Source: Cochliopodium minus (Eukaryota; Discosea; Himatismenida; Cochliopodiidae). Taken from it: a DNA stretch of 42,901 nt. Both the position numbers and the translations under genes were made by a program. The notes beneath the pieces were generated by a model. It searched no databases and was not told the DNA's origin. It saw only the letters and a program-made list of their open reading frames with translations. The stretch spans positions 10,434 through 53,334 of the forward strand of contig JAMYWO010000044.1 in the NCBI GenBank assembly GCA_024220525.1, in the 5' to 3' direction. Below, in pieces: positions 24,450 through 36,207 of the stretch; position 1 is the first letter of the stretch; every line of letters starts with the position of its first letter.

Positions 24450-27400
24450 ATGAAGGCACAACACTTGCTCCTTATTTTAATGCTTGTGACATTATTATTT
24501 CGATCGAATGGCGCCACTATAACAATAACCTCATGCCAAGAATTGGACACTTTGATAGTGGATAATACAAACGATACCTTCATCATAGAGAATAACATCG
24601 ATTGTACAGATCAAGATTTCATCCCTTCCAATGATTTCAATGGAGTATTGGATGGGAACAACATGACCATCACCAAATTGAATGATGCTCTCTTCATCTC
24701 GACCAATACCAACTCTTTGATCAAGAATCTGAGAATCTCCAATTCCACATTTCAGAATTCCTATTTATATGATGGAGTATTGATGATGGGAGCATTTGCA
24801 GGTTGAATTTAAGAAAAATTGTCTTTGAATTTTTTTTTCAAAATAAAATTTTTTTCATAGCCAAATTGGGAGGTAAAAAAATCAAATATCTTTAAAAAAT
24901 TGAAATATATATGAGAATATATAATAACGAGAACAAAGAAAATTTGATACTCGTTCAATTTATAATGATTGATATTTCTTAGGGACTATACTTTCATGTG
25001 AATCGACTTGGAACACTTTCAAATCTACCAATACTTCGGAAATACACGTGGGAGGAATTGCAGGAAATATTTTGAACCCTAATTACTTGACACCATTAGA
25101 TTATTATGGTTTATCAAGCACATTCAACACTTTTAAAATTGACAACGGTTGTGTGGGAGGTTTTAATTTTTAAAATTTTTTTTGAAATTTTTTTTTTGAA
25201 ATTTTAAAAGGAATTTTCGGAGTCATAGGAAGAGTTTTAATTTATTACACATACACACTTTCTGATTCAGTCTCATCAGACAACAGTGAAAATTTTTTTT
25301 TAAAAAATTAATAAGATTGGAATCATATAACTTTTAAAAATATAATTCGTGTAGCTTTTCATTTGTCGACCGGAACTATTGGAGGATTAGTTTCAACAAT
25401 ATAGTAAAAATTATTTTTTTAAAAAATTAATAATTAAATAACTTTTTATTTCTCAAATTAGTTTTACAAAAATTACAAACTGCATCACCAGGTTCAATAA
25501 AATCAAAGTCAATTCTTCTGCTACTATTGGTGGTGCATTTGCTTATGTTGCGAGTGGCTCCTATATTTTCGGTAGCTCTTCGTACGAAAACGTTTTTGAG
25601 GGGAACCAAATATCAGGCGGTGGGTTTGCTGGTAATATATATTTTTTTATTTATTCTCTCTGAAAAAACAATTTTGAACTTTTATTTTTTTTATTTTTCG
25701 ATTTTAAAATTTCCTCTTAGGATTATTATCTGGAAGTTCACTCATCGAAAGTTGCAATTCAACTGAAAACTCTTTTTCATTGTAAAAATTTTTTATTTTT
25801 TTTTAAATTCACATCTTTCCCAAAGAACACGTGCTTATCAAGTAGGAGGATTTTTGGGAGTGGCAAACAATGAGTTTGCTGCTTACGTAAATTACACAGT
25901 GATCGACTGCATCTCTAATGGAAATGCGATTGTTCAAAGCTTAGAAACTCAAGTTTCCGTTTTTGGAGGGTTTGTTGGTATTTTTATTTTTTATGATTTA
26001 TTTTTTTATTATTTATTATTTATTTTTTATTTTATTATTTATTATTTATTATTTTTTATTTATTTATTTATTTATTCATTTTGTTATTTTCATTTTTTCA
26101 CTATTATTTTTTTATTTATTTTTAATTTTAATTTTATTTTTATTTTCATTTTATTTTCATTTTTATTTTTGTTTTTGTTAATTATTATTTTTTTCCTGAA
26201 CTAAAAATTTCATTTCCAAATTATGTAAAGGACAACACTCAGCGCCAATACAAAATTGCACATCCTCAAACAATTTTATAAACTGCACAGGGGTATCTGC
26301 TGGAGGGTAAGAAAGTTTTCAACAATATATTAAAAAGAGAATTATTTCTTCAATCCTTTCAGATTCAGTGGAATGTCTAATGGGAACTTAACTTTCATTA
26401 GTGTTAATAACACTTCTATTTATTCCACCCAATTTACAGGAGGTTAAAAAAAAAATTGATAATTATTTTTTGAGATTTTTCTTTATTTTACAATATTTAA
26501 AATTATTTTGATTTTTTACTTGGATGCAATTTTTTTAATTTTTAGTTTTTTCTTATTATTAAATTATTTAAATTATTTAAATTTTTTTTATTAAAGGAAT
26601 CGTTGGTTCTCTTCAGAATTGTGAAATTCACAGCAGTTATTATTTCAATAACGACGGGACTAATAACGTTGTGATTGAAGGGGACACATTTGCTGGTGGT
26701 ATCTCTGGTAAAAAAAAAGAAATGAATAAAAGTTAAACAATAAAAGTTAAACAATAAATTTGAATAAAAAAAAAAAAAACAAAGGATTTGCGTACTTGTC
26801 CACAATAAAAAATTGTTTTAGTGTATCAAGGTAAATTAATTTATAATTATAATTATTTTTATTAATGTATTTTATTAAAAATTTTATATTTAGTGGGATT
26901 AGAGCAAAAAGTAAAAGGTATAAAAAAATATTTTTAATGTTATTTTGAATATTACAAATTTTTTGTCACTTTTTTTTTTCCGAAAAATATTTTTTGCATA
27001 TTTTTTTTTCTTTGTTTTAAAAATAAACTTTAAAATTGTAACGAGTGGTTGCGCAGGGGGGATCAGCGGAACAATACAATCATCAAAAATACACTACAAC
27101 TACTTTGTGGGGAGAACATACGAGAGGAGAGAAAAAGGGAGACCCTTCGTCGGCTGTGGCGTCGTCAAAGATCCACGCGACATCTCCATTAATTATTGGG
27201 ACAGCAGCTATCTTTCTAGGGTCGAAACTTTGGTTCCCAATGCTGGTTATTCTTTGAGCCCTTCTCTTTTCAAGTCTGGGAAACTTTTGATGTTTCGTGG
27301 TCAAAACCGCTATTGGTGCTACAAACCCTCTTTTTATCCTTTTTTGAGGAGTGGTAAACTAAAAAAAAAAAACTAAAAAAAAATTTTTTCTTTTAAAATT

Positions 27401-27672
27401 TAATTTAATTTATTTCAAAATTTTTTTGTTTAATTTTTAGTTTTTAATTTAACACAATCTTTTAAAATCTTTTTTCTTTCATCATTTTCAAAATAGTTAA
27501 TGACTGTGACAACCCATTTTTCGTTCCTCGAGCACCCCCTTCAATTTACCCAAATGACTACGAGTACATTTTTGTGGGAGCTTTCGTGATGGGATTTATC
27601 CTCATTTTCATCATCTTCGGATTAATTCTTAGACGTTCTTTGTCGAAGAAAGAGAACAACACTCTCAACTAA
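24450..27672 (+). CDS. GLUG-like beta-helix type I surface protein, fifteen exons
   Basis: Exons 24450-24801, 24861-24872, 24983-25159, 25211-25285, 25355-25403, 25462-25631, 25721-25781, 25826-25977, 26231-26306, 26363-26442, 26597-26707, 26785-26830, 26894-26917, 27046-27353 and 27497-27672 sum to 1,869 bases, 622 residues. A signal peptide (residues 1-21, ending SNGA) leads into an N-terminal segment with the pattern T-I-T-S-C...L-D-G-N-N-M-T-I-T. About eleven G-G-[FIL]-x-G motifs follow at 20-50 residue spacing, each before a short Asn/Cys/Ser stretch (N-C, S-C). This is the pattern of GLUG or pectate-lyase-like parallel beta-helices. A C-terminal membrane span (FVGAFVMGFILIFIIFGLIL) and short basic tail follow. 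Exons 2 and 13 are 12 and 24 bases. It is likely an adhesion or surface-coat protein, paralogous to the gene at 33529-35882. Confidence 0.82.
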
Positions 27673-27944
27673 TCTACAGAGAATTTTCTTTAAATAAAAG
27701 CATTTTTTTATTGTTTTAAAGTTTCCACTTATTTTTAATAAATTGACAAATTTTTGGTTATAAAGTTATATTCAAAAAAAAATATAATGATAAAAAATTC
27801 AAGTTTTTATTTCACAAACTTCCGTTTATTCTCAATTATGTTGAAACAAATCGATCATTAAAAGATTCTTGAATTTATTAAACTTGATTATTTTCAACAA
27901 GAAAAAAATTAATAAAAAAAAAATTTGAAGTTATCCTTGGAAAT

Positions 27945-29388
27945 ATGGGGAATAAAAACATAAATTCAAATGCTCAATCTTTTGATATCTCAACAAATTC
28001 TCATTTCTATACATTTGATGAATCTTCATCTAGCAGCATCTTGACGTATACTGAGGATGATGATAGTCTCTCCTTCCTATTGCCCGATAATTGGAAGAAT
28101 GAAAGTATTGGGTCTGGTGCATTAACAGGTATGAGCCAAAAGGTTATATACCATATTATTCTCTTTATACATCCAATTAGCAAGCACCAAATTTGAAAAT
28201 GAATTATTTGTATTCACTGGAGGAAAAATTTATTTTAAAATAATCGATTCATGAGTATATAAAAGAATGAATTCAATAATTAAAAATTATAATTGCTTTT
28301 GTGAATTTTTTTATAGAAGATTCAAAACATTTTCGACTTTTTTTATTGAAATTCTTTTCAAAATTAATAAAGTGCAAAAGAATTTATTCTTCTTTTTAAT
28401 CAAACCATATATATTCAAAAAGAGAGCTCAATATAGAATATTAAATTAAATCTAGATTTTATATTATTTTTATTCATTTTTTTTGATTTTAAAAGTGGTT
28501 TTAAAACCAGCCTCAAAGCCACCTTTCAACATAACATTCAGGACAGACTGGGCGAAGGACTATCAACTCTTCGGGGTCATCAGGAAGGACTCTGTAGAGA
28601 AGTGCGGACCTTGGCTCAAAGACAATGAAGAGAGACAGAAGAGGAACATAGACATTTATCACACCTATGTTTCTCACTTACCTCATTCATACGGTCTCGA
28701 GAACACTGGTTTTTTTTATTTTTAAAAACATTTTTTTTATTTTTATTATTTTTATTATTTTTTTTATTTTTTATTTTATTTTTTATTTTATTTTATTTTT
28801 TATTTTATTTTTTGTTTTATTTTATTATAATTTGATTTTTACTAATTTTGTTTAAATCAAGGGAGGTTTTATAAAAATGTGACTGAGATTGTGGGTTGGG
28901 AAATTTTTAAAAACAAACGAAAATATAAATAAAAAAATTAAAAAAATATAAAATAAACCAATAAAAAAAATAAAAATAAAAATAAAATAAAATAAAAATA
29001 AAAATAAAATAAAATTAAAATAAAATAAAATAAAAATAAAATAAAATAAAATAAAATAAAATAAAATAAAATAAAATAATAATTTAATTTTTTTAAAAAT
29101 ACTTTAAATTAAAATATTAAATAAAAAAATAAATAAAATAAAAAATAAAATATAATTTATCTTACTCTTGTTGACTTTAAAATAGGTACTTCCAGTTCTT
29201 TCGAAAGTATCACTTTAGGAGAGAGTAAGAGACTGTGGGACGATGGAGATTATGTGGGAGTAAGTGTTGATAAGACAGGAGTGGTCTCTTGGTATGTGAA
29301 TGGAAAAAAAATTTCAAATTATGACCTTAAAATCGAAACTAAATATGAGTACTGCCCTGCTTTTTCTGTTTGGTCTTATGTAAAATAA
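27945..29388 (+). CDS. SPRY-like domain protein, 3' end uncertain
   Basis: Exons 27945-28128, 28496-28708, 28862-28894 and 29186-29379 (phases 1, 1, 1, 0) encode about 208 residues. A Ser-rich, acidic N-terminus (possible N-myristoylation start MGNKN, with no Ser at position 6) is followed by a SPRY-like beta-sandwich: ITFRTDWAKDYQLFGVIR ... LWDDGDYVGVSVDKTGVVSW, YVNGKKI and YEYCPAFSVWS. SPRY domains are protein-binding modules in ubiquitin ligase adaptors and signalling proteins. The reading can stop at TAA 29386-29388, but a good donor (GTAAAA) at 29380 suggests splicing onward into a microsatellite that contains the N. The continuation is unresolved (see the exon candidate at 29461). Confidence 0.68.
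28735..29155. repeat. Intronic T-rich then A-rich microsatellites (TTTTA/TAAAA)
   Basis: Long TTTTA-type runs at 28735-28830 lie in the intron before the 33-base exon, and TAAAA-type runs at 28920-29150 lie in the intron after it. Together they make a potential hairpin across that small exon of the SPRY-like gene. Confidence 0.8.
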
Positions 29389-29459
29389 AAAATAAAAAAT
29401 AAAAAATAAAAAATAAAAAATAAAAAATAAAAAATAAAAAATAAAAAATAAAATAAAAN
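29389..29459. repeat. TAAAAAA microsatellite ending in the only N
   Basis: About ten near-perfect TAAAAAA units run directly into an undetermined base at 29459. Placement of the N at the end of a homopolymer-rich array suggests a scaffold join or a collapsed gap rather than a single ambiguous base. Confidence 0.8.
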
Positions 29460-29460
29460 C

Positions 29461-29525
29461 ATCTACCCATACGTCTCCAAAATAGTAGTGATGGATAAAG
29501 TGGTTGTCATGTTCGTGATTAGTGG
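29461..29525 (+). other. Orphan exon candidate next to the sequence gap
   Basis: This isolated high-complexity segment of ~65 bases is open on the plus strand as IYPYVSKIVVMDKVVVMFVI and ends in a strong donor (AGTG followed by GTAAAA). No exon follows it before the minus-strand ATPase. It could be the next exon of the SPRY-like gene, whose upstream boundary is hidden by the N. On the minus strand it has no nearby acceptor. Confidence 0.4.
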
Positions 29526-29563
29526 TAAAAAAAATTATAAAAAAAATTTTAAAAAATAATTTA

Positions 29564-29594
<31 letters not shown>

Positions 29595-29826
29595 TAAAAC
29601 AAGTTAAATAAAAAAATAAATTATTAAAAATAAAAAATAACAAAAATGTTAAAAAAAAATTTTAAAAAATTAAATAAAATAAAAATAAAATAAAAAAAGT
29701 AAAATAAAACAAGTTAAATAAAAAATAATAAAATTAAAAATCAATAAAACAAAAAATTAAAGAATTTAAGTAAATATATTAAATTTTATAAAATTTAAAA
29801 AAAAAAATGGAAAATAAAATGTTTAC
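29526..29826. repeat. A/T-only low-complexity stretch
   Basis: About 300 bases of TAAAA-type repeats with a repeated AACAAGTTAAATAAA element (at ~29600 and ~29709) and no coding signal. It lies exactly where both the SPRY-like gene and the ATPase gene should continue. Confidence 0.75.
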
Positions 29827-31947
29827 TTTTTTGTCAACGTGAAACGATTCACCAGTTATCATAGACTCGTTGACAGAAGTTTCCCCTTTGACTATGACTC
29901 CGTCAGCGCAAAAAGTTTCTCCAGGCATGATTCTGATGATGTCTCCCCTTTCGATCACCGATGAAGGGATTTTTTCTTCGGAACTGATGTTACCTAAAAA
30001 TAATTAAAAACATTTAAAGTAAAAAAATAAAATAAAAAATGTTTAAAAAGATAGAAATAAAAAATAATTAAAAACATTCAAATTATAAAAAATAAAAATT
30101 GAATTTAATGTTTCAAATAATTTAAATAAAAAAAAAAAAAAGAGAAAAAAAAGTTACCATTGCCGTCAAGTTTGACGATGGTGCAAAAAGAAGGCTTCAA
30201 AGAAAGGAGCTTGGTGATAGCCTCAGAAGTCTTCCCCTTGGCGACATTTTCAGCATAACGGCCTAACAAGACACAAGCGATCAAAAAGACAGAAGTCTCG
30301 AAGAAAATGAGCTCCTCGAACTTGGGGTTGAAGAGGGCGATGCACATGGAGATGAGACTGTAGAAATAGGAGGCGTTGGTTCCGAGGGAGACGAGGACGT
30401 CCATCGTCGCTGTTCCGTGCTTCATCGACTTGTATGCGGCGATGTGAAATTTGGCGCCGAGCCAGAAGTGGACGGGGGTGGTCAGAATGAAGGAGACGAA
30501 GGCACTCACTGTTACTCCTCCTATTGTTTTATATTTTTAAAAAAAAAAAAATTAAGGATGGAATAAACAATAAAAAAATATGAAACATTATTTTTTGTTT
30601 TTTTGTTTTTTTTGTTTTTTTTTGTTTTTTTTTTTTTTTCAAAATTTTTTTTTACCAACCATTTTGATGTCCATAACGTACAGAAGCTCGGGAAAGGAAG
30701 GAAAGACCATGGTCCACATAAACAAGGGGATGGCAAAAAAGAGGACCTTTTTAACGAGATCTCGGTACATAGCAATCTCCGCTGTCCTTTTCAAAGCCTC
30801 CGAGTCTTTTTGGAGGGACTCCTCACTTGGTACAGATGCTTCGAACCCTACATCTGTCAGAGCGGAGATTATTTGTCGGAGGCCGATCTTGGTGGTGTTG
30901 TATTCTACTACTCCTTTTGCAGTGATCAGATTCACTGCGACATCGATCACTCCATCTTGATTTTTGAGATAACTGGTGATGATATCCACACATGATCCAC
31001 ATGTCATTCCCTTTTAATTTTTATTAAAATTAATATTATACAGTCAATTATAATATCCTTTGTTGGATATTGTTTATAAGGGGATATATCTTTTCCATTC
31101 AATAATTTGATATTCACCACATAGAAAATGTAAAACAATCCAATAATATTAAATAATAATTGATTTCAATGAATATAAACTTTTTTACCTTTATATTCAA
31201 AACGATTTTGGAAATATCACTATTCTTCTTTTCTTTATTATTTTCACTCTCTATATCTGCCATATCCACTTCAGCTTCAAATCCAACAGTCTCTATAGCC
31301 TCCTTTATCTGCTCGACAGTGACGATGGAGGGATTATATTTGACTCTCCCCTTGGTGGTCATCAAATTGACAGAACTGCTGATAACTCCTTCAGTATTGG
31401 ACAAAAAAGATTCTATTATTCCCACACATGATCCACACGTCATCCCTTTTATATTGAATACTATCTCTTTATAGCTTTCCAATTCTATTGCTGTATCTGA
31501 ATTTATTGATCCATTCTTATCATTGCTTTGTGTTTCGATTATCTTGGCTCTGAATCCTTTCTCATTCAATTTTTCCACTATTTCTGAACAATTTATTTTC
31601 TTTGATTTTTTATGTGTCACCGAGATTATTTTCTCATTCAAATCTATCCTCACTTTATATGTGAATTTTATTGATTTGATAAGCTTCTGTACTGTTTTAA
31701 CACACCCACTTTCAAAAAAATAAATATTTTGGTTAGATCAATTTGATCATATCTAAATACATGTATTTGATAAACATCTAATATTTGATATTAATTTTTA
31801 CCCACAAGTCAAATTCTCTATGTAAAAAAAATTGGATAGTGAATCATCCCAATCAATTCCCCCTCCAAGTAGTGGTGTGAATGAATCTTTGCAATTAATG
31901 CATTCGCAATATCTACTTCCACATTCACATTCATATTCTTTGAACAT
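29827..31947 (-). CDS. Copper-transporting P1B-type ATPase, N-terminal part only
   Basis: Five exons (31947-31802, 31708-31189, 31010-30656, 30520-30158, 29993-29827) encode 517 residues in frame. The order is: a Cys-rich N-terminus (YECECGSRYCECINC); three metal-binding HMA domains with CxxC (LTCGGCVKTV, GMTCGSCVGI, GMTCGSCVDI); four membrane spans (residues ~310-450); HGTATMDVLVSLGTNASYFY; and the actuator domain ending in the TGES motif (SMITGESFHVDKK). The model ends at a GT donor at 29826. The membrane CPC motif, the DKTGT phosphorylation loop and the nucleotide-binding domain are absent from the window. The full enzyme would pump Cu(I) across Golgi or plasma membranes. The truncation is most likely a sequence-assembly artefact, because the exon ends at a normal splice site. 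Confidence 0.88.
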
Positions 31948-32058
31948 TCTTTAATTGATCCAAAAAAAAATTTTAATCAATTTTTTTTGATTTATATTGT
32001 TTCAAAAAAATTGAATAAAAAATAGGTTTCCAAATCCATTGGAGAATCATAAAAATGA

Positions 32059-32256
<198 letters not shown>

Positions 32257-32364
32257 TAAGCAAAATTAATTTAAAAAATTTACCCTAAATTTTTCAATTT
32301 AAAATTAAAATATTTAAACTGAAAATTAAAAAATTTAAATAAAAAAAAAATCACTTTCAAAGAA

Positions 32365-33438
32365 ATGAGTTTGCCAAAAATAAAAGTCAGTTATAATGAA
32401 GATATAAGAAGGGTTCCAATGATCTCAAATGAATTCATCCTCTTGCAAAAACAAGTCAGAGAATTATTCGAATTTAAAGAATCCTTTGTGATGAAATACA
32501 AAGATGATGAGGGCGATATGATCTCAATATGCACAGAGGAAGAATTAAAAGAGGCAATGCTTAATCTTAATAATGGTATCCTCAGAATATATATAGAGAA
32601 AAAAAAGGAGAAGAGAACAACAAAGAGAAAATGCAACAAAAGAAATAAATCTCCTCAACAAGCAACCAAAGAAAGGCAAATAGAAGAGGATATCAATCCG
32701 TTATTCTTGAGAGATCTCATCCATGAAGCAGAGGGGATAGAGAAGATGATAAATCACCTTCCAGAGAAAATACAAAATTTCTATCAAGGAGAAATAAAAG
32801 ATACAATCAAAGAATTCTGCCCATATCTCTACGAAATTAATTTTTTTAACGATAAGCCATCAAATGAAGAAATTAGTTCAGATAATAATAATGTAAAGGA
32901 AGATCAACCAAAGAAAATAATCCATAATGCTTTTTGCGACAGATGTGATGAAAAGATCGTAGGATTGAGATACAAATGCTTTGAATGCGAGGACTTTGAT
33001 TTATGCGAGGATTGTCACAAGGTAGCCGAGAGCAAGGAAGATATCAAGACTCATCTCAAGACCCATCGCTTCGGAAAGATGGATACCATCTTCTCCACCT
33101 TTGGCTTCCAACAAGAAAGAGAAGATCACCTCTCCCTTCTCAAAATCGAAAAGGAAAAACAAGAAAAAGAAAGAATTGAAAAAGAAAAAAAAGAAAAGGA
33201 GAAATTGGAGAAGGAAAACCAAGAAAAACTTGAGAAGGAAAGAATTGAGAAGGAACAACAAGAAAAGGAGAGAAACCTTCTTGTTTCTAATGAATCCAAT
33301 ATCATTCCTTTCGATCAGAAGCTCGATATCCTCTCTGAGATGGGCTTTTCTGACCGTAAGAAAAACATCCAGGTTTTGATCAAACACAAAGGAAACTTGA
33401 ATAATGCAGTCCAAGATTTGATCAATTTCCATTTTTGA
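32365..33438 (+). CDS. p62/NBR1-like autophagy adaptor (PB1-ZZ-UBA)
   Basis: Single exon, 357 residues. The PB1 domain (3-78) has the acidic OPCA patch KYKDDEGDMISICTEEEL, and Lys6/Lys8 on the first strand may serve as the basic face. After a basic linker and a helical region (105-160) comes a ZZ zinc finger (187-236) with C191, C194, C205, C208, C214, C217, H230 and H234. A charged coiled coil of KEKE repeats (250-305) follows, then a C-terminal UBA (316-355: DQKLDILSEMGFSDRKKNIQ). This is the domain order of SQSTM1 and NBR1, receptors that bind ubiquitylated cargo and polymerise through PB1. The FW/NBR1 domain is absent, so p62 is the closer match. An LC3-interacting motif is not obvious. 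Confidence 0.9.
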   Translation: MSLPKIKVSYNEDIRRVPMISNEFILLQKQVRELFEFKESFVMKYKDDEGDMISICTEEELKEAMLNLNNGILRIYIEKKKEKRTTKRKCNKRNKSPQQATKERQIEEDINPLFLRDLIHEAEGIEKMINHLPEKIQNFYQGEIKDTIKEFCPYLYEINFFNDKPSNEEISSDNNNVKEDQPKKIIHNAFCDRCDEKIVGLRYKCFECEDFDLCEDCHKVAESKEDIKTHLKTHRFGKMDTIFSTFGFQQEREDHLSLLKIEKEKQEKERIEKEKKEKEKLEKENQEKLEKERIEKEQQEKERNLLVSNESNIIPFDQKLDILSEMGFSDRKKNIQVLIKHKGNLNNAVQDLINFHF

Positions 33439-33528
33439 ATTTGAAAAGAAAATAATTTTCATATAAAATATTGTGAATAAATAAATTTGTTGAAGAAAAA
33501 ACTATTTTATTATATGAGATTTCATAAT

Positions 33529-35882
33529 CTATTTGATATTCATTTGGTTTTGTAAAGTACCCATGTGCTTGTCAAAGTCCTTTTTGTTCTTCCAGAAGCA
33601 ATAAGAAATTACAGAAATTGCCAAAACCGATCCAAGAACAGCTCCAATAACAATACCCACAACTGCTCCGGTAGAAAGGCCACCGTTACAATTTGAGTTT
33701 AAAGAGGAAGAGAGAGAAACACTTAAAGTGTTTTGGTTGTTTTGAATCTGAGGATTTAATTTGTCACAGTTATTTTTTACATAAGTAGGTTTAACTGTAA
33801 GTTGGGAGTTGTTGACATTGACTTTTTGGGTACAGTTGTAATAAATGAGATCATATGTTGTGGTTCCTTGTTTGGGTTGTCCGTTCAAAATTAGACTGAT
33901 GGAACCATCGATTTGAATACAACCAGAAACGTTGAGGAAACCTGACTTGTCTGATTCGATGACAACAACAAGAGAGGAATTTTGTGTAGAGTTGAAATTT
34001 CCTTCAATGTAAGTGGTGGATCCGTTTAAGGTGATTTGAACATTATTTACAAAGGTGCTCGAATTTTTACTTGAAAAAACCCATTCCCAAGAATTCCCGA
34101 TTAATCTACAAGCAACATTGAAATATTTCGTGTCCACATCGATTGGGTATTTCGCACAGTTTTGACAATTTAATACATTGTAGTAGCAATCATTTGGAAT
34201 TGTGGAAGGTATTGTTGATGGAGAGATTGTGCTTGGTTCAGTCGTAGAAGGAATCAAAGTAGAAGGATTTATGGTAGATGGAAATAAAGTCAAAGAAGTT
34301 GTTGGTTCACTGGTAGTTGGAATTAGTGTGGATGGTATAAAAGTAGTAGGAGCACAAACAGTATCACCATAAATATAATTTATTTCTTGATAAGAAAAAT
34401 TTATTAAATGTTGGTTATAAAAAAAAAATAAAAAAACAATTAAAAAAAAAGGCATGCATTTTTTTTTGTAAAAAATAGATTACCTGATTGTAAATTATCA
34501 CCGCCCCAAATAGTTACTTGATTCAAAGTAAGGACAGCCTGATATAACGGATAACAAGCCAAAGAAGAAATGGTAGAGCCATCAGTAGAGCTACCTGCCC
34601 CTATAGCATTATAAGTTCCATTTGAAATGGCACTCACATTCCGGAAAGTTAAAACACTCAGACTATCAACGTTACCAATTGCCATACCAATAGGAGCACC
34701 ACCAGAGATAGAAATGGGATTACTGTAAGAATTGTTGATAGATATAGTAACTGAATCTCCTAAGGTGACCGTCCCAAACAGTCCTCCCACATACGCAGTC
34801 CCGCTCACTGATGCTTTAGAATACACATTGTTCACCAATGTTCTATTTGTTGATGCTTCTTCACTCAAATCACCAATAATCCCTCCCGCGACAGTTGAAG
34901 ATCCTGTTACTTTCACATTTTGTTTGACATACACTTCTGTGACACTAACGCAACCACAACCTATTTTTTTGATCAAAACTTTTTTTCAATTTTATTTTTT
35001 TACATCTTCCTGCTATTCCAGCAACGAAGGTAATCCCTGAAATTATTCCTTGAACTACCCCTGATTTTTGAATATTTCCGTATTTCCAAAACCCCGCCAA
35101 ACCTCCTGCAAATGAAGATGAAGCAGACACAATTTTCTCGCTCATGTTTGTTGGAAACCCTAAGTTGTGACTGTTTATCATATTTGTGCTTGAGCCCAAT
35201 CCTTTTTTAAAAACATTCTTATTTTGAATAAATTCAAAGAATATTTTCTTACCCACAAAACCTCCGCATTCTCCACTATTAGCTTGCATTAATGTATTTT
35301 TAGATATGCAATTAGATATTGATGAATTTGAAGCAAATCCTACCAATCCTCCAACATTCTTGTTCCCAGTGGATTGGATGAGATTCTTTTGGGAGGGATA
35401 ATTGCTATCCAAAGTAATGTTTGTTAATGTGCACATTGTACATATGCCGTACAAACCCCCAACATCAGAAGAAGTTGATTGAATGTTCAGATTCATCAGA
35501 ATGAGATTAGATATGATTGCTCCACTTCCCTGAGTAAATAATCCGATATATTGTGAAGATCCTGAAATTGTCAGATTGGTGATTTGAAATCCATTCCCAT
35601 TAAAAATTCCCTATCAATTTCAAAAAGGAGTATTGGTACCGATTAAAATTAAATTTTTCAAAATTGGGATTTTTATTTGTTTTTCTTTTTTATTACATTG
35701 AATTGCGCTGGTGCGAAATTAGATATTGTTGCGCAATTAATACTGGCGTTCAATTGATAATTTCCATTTAAAGCCAGGTTTTGTAAACTTGCACAAGATG
35801 ATATTGTGGTTTGGGTTTTTATATCCCTCACATTCAACATCATCATGATTATCACAACAATCAATCCTTGTTTAAGAAGCAT
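33529..35882 (-). CDS. GLUG-like type I surface protein with Thr/Pro/Ser stalk
   Basis: Five exons (35882-35697, 35610-35253, 35201-35004, 34960-34484, 34385-33529) sum to 2,076 bases, 691 residues. A signal peptide (residues 1-23) is followed by the same N-terminal pattern as the gene at 24450 (TISSC..L, GIFNGNGFQITNLT). Then come GG-x-x-G repeats (VGGLYG, VGGLVGFA, CGGFVG, AGGLAGF, AGGIIG, VGGLFG) with intervening Ser/Asn strands, consistent with a right-handed beta-helix. Next is a mucin-like stalk of PST and IPTT units (residues ~415-470), an unassigned Cys-containing domain (~475-640), a membrane span (TGAVVGIVIGAVLGSVLAIS) and a 23-residue tail. The stalk would lift the helix off the membrane and is probably O-glycosylated. 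It is likely an adhesin or coat protein. Confidence 0.85.
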
Positions 35883-36207
35883 TCTTTTTTTTTTTAATAA
35901 AAATTGAATGAGAAAAAAAGTTTTGTAACTATAAAGTTATTTTGATCAATATTTATTCTAAATCAATATATTTTTGATTATTTGGTTTAGGGCATCTCTT
36001 AAATTTTTTTGAACATTTTAATTTTCATTTTTGGGATAAAATAATAATTAGATGTTGGCTTTATAGTTTGATTTGAATTCAAATCAAATTTTCAAAGAGA
36101 TCAAAATTTAAAACAAATTAATTTAATTAATTTGAATTTTTATTATAGGTCCATGGGCTTGTTGACAAAATTGAAATTTAATTTTTAATTGATTTTTGAA
36201 CTGTTCA
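35883..36207. other. Intergenic AT-rich stretch
   Basis: About 325 bases separate two same-strand genes. It must hold the 3' end processing signals of neither upstream gene but the promoter of the GLUG-like gene (start at 35882). I see no other gene or structured element. Confidence 0.55.

Noticed and set aside
26545-26805. Low-complexity minus-strand frames in introns of the GLUG-like gene
   Set aside because: They consist of Phe/Asn/Lys from poly-T/A introns and overlap confirmed plus-strand exons.
28735-29155. CRISPR-like or satellite array
   Set aside because: Units are simple TTTTA/TAAAA without spacers, an ordinary AT microsatellite.
29314-29643. Minus-strand frame crossing the N with IFYFLFF repeats
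   Set aside because: It is the translation of the TAAAAAA microsatellite and includes an undetermined codon.
33001-33462. 153-codon minus-strand frame opposite the p62-like gene
   Set aside because: Leu/Phe-rich shadow of the KEKE coiled coil on the plus strand.
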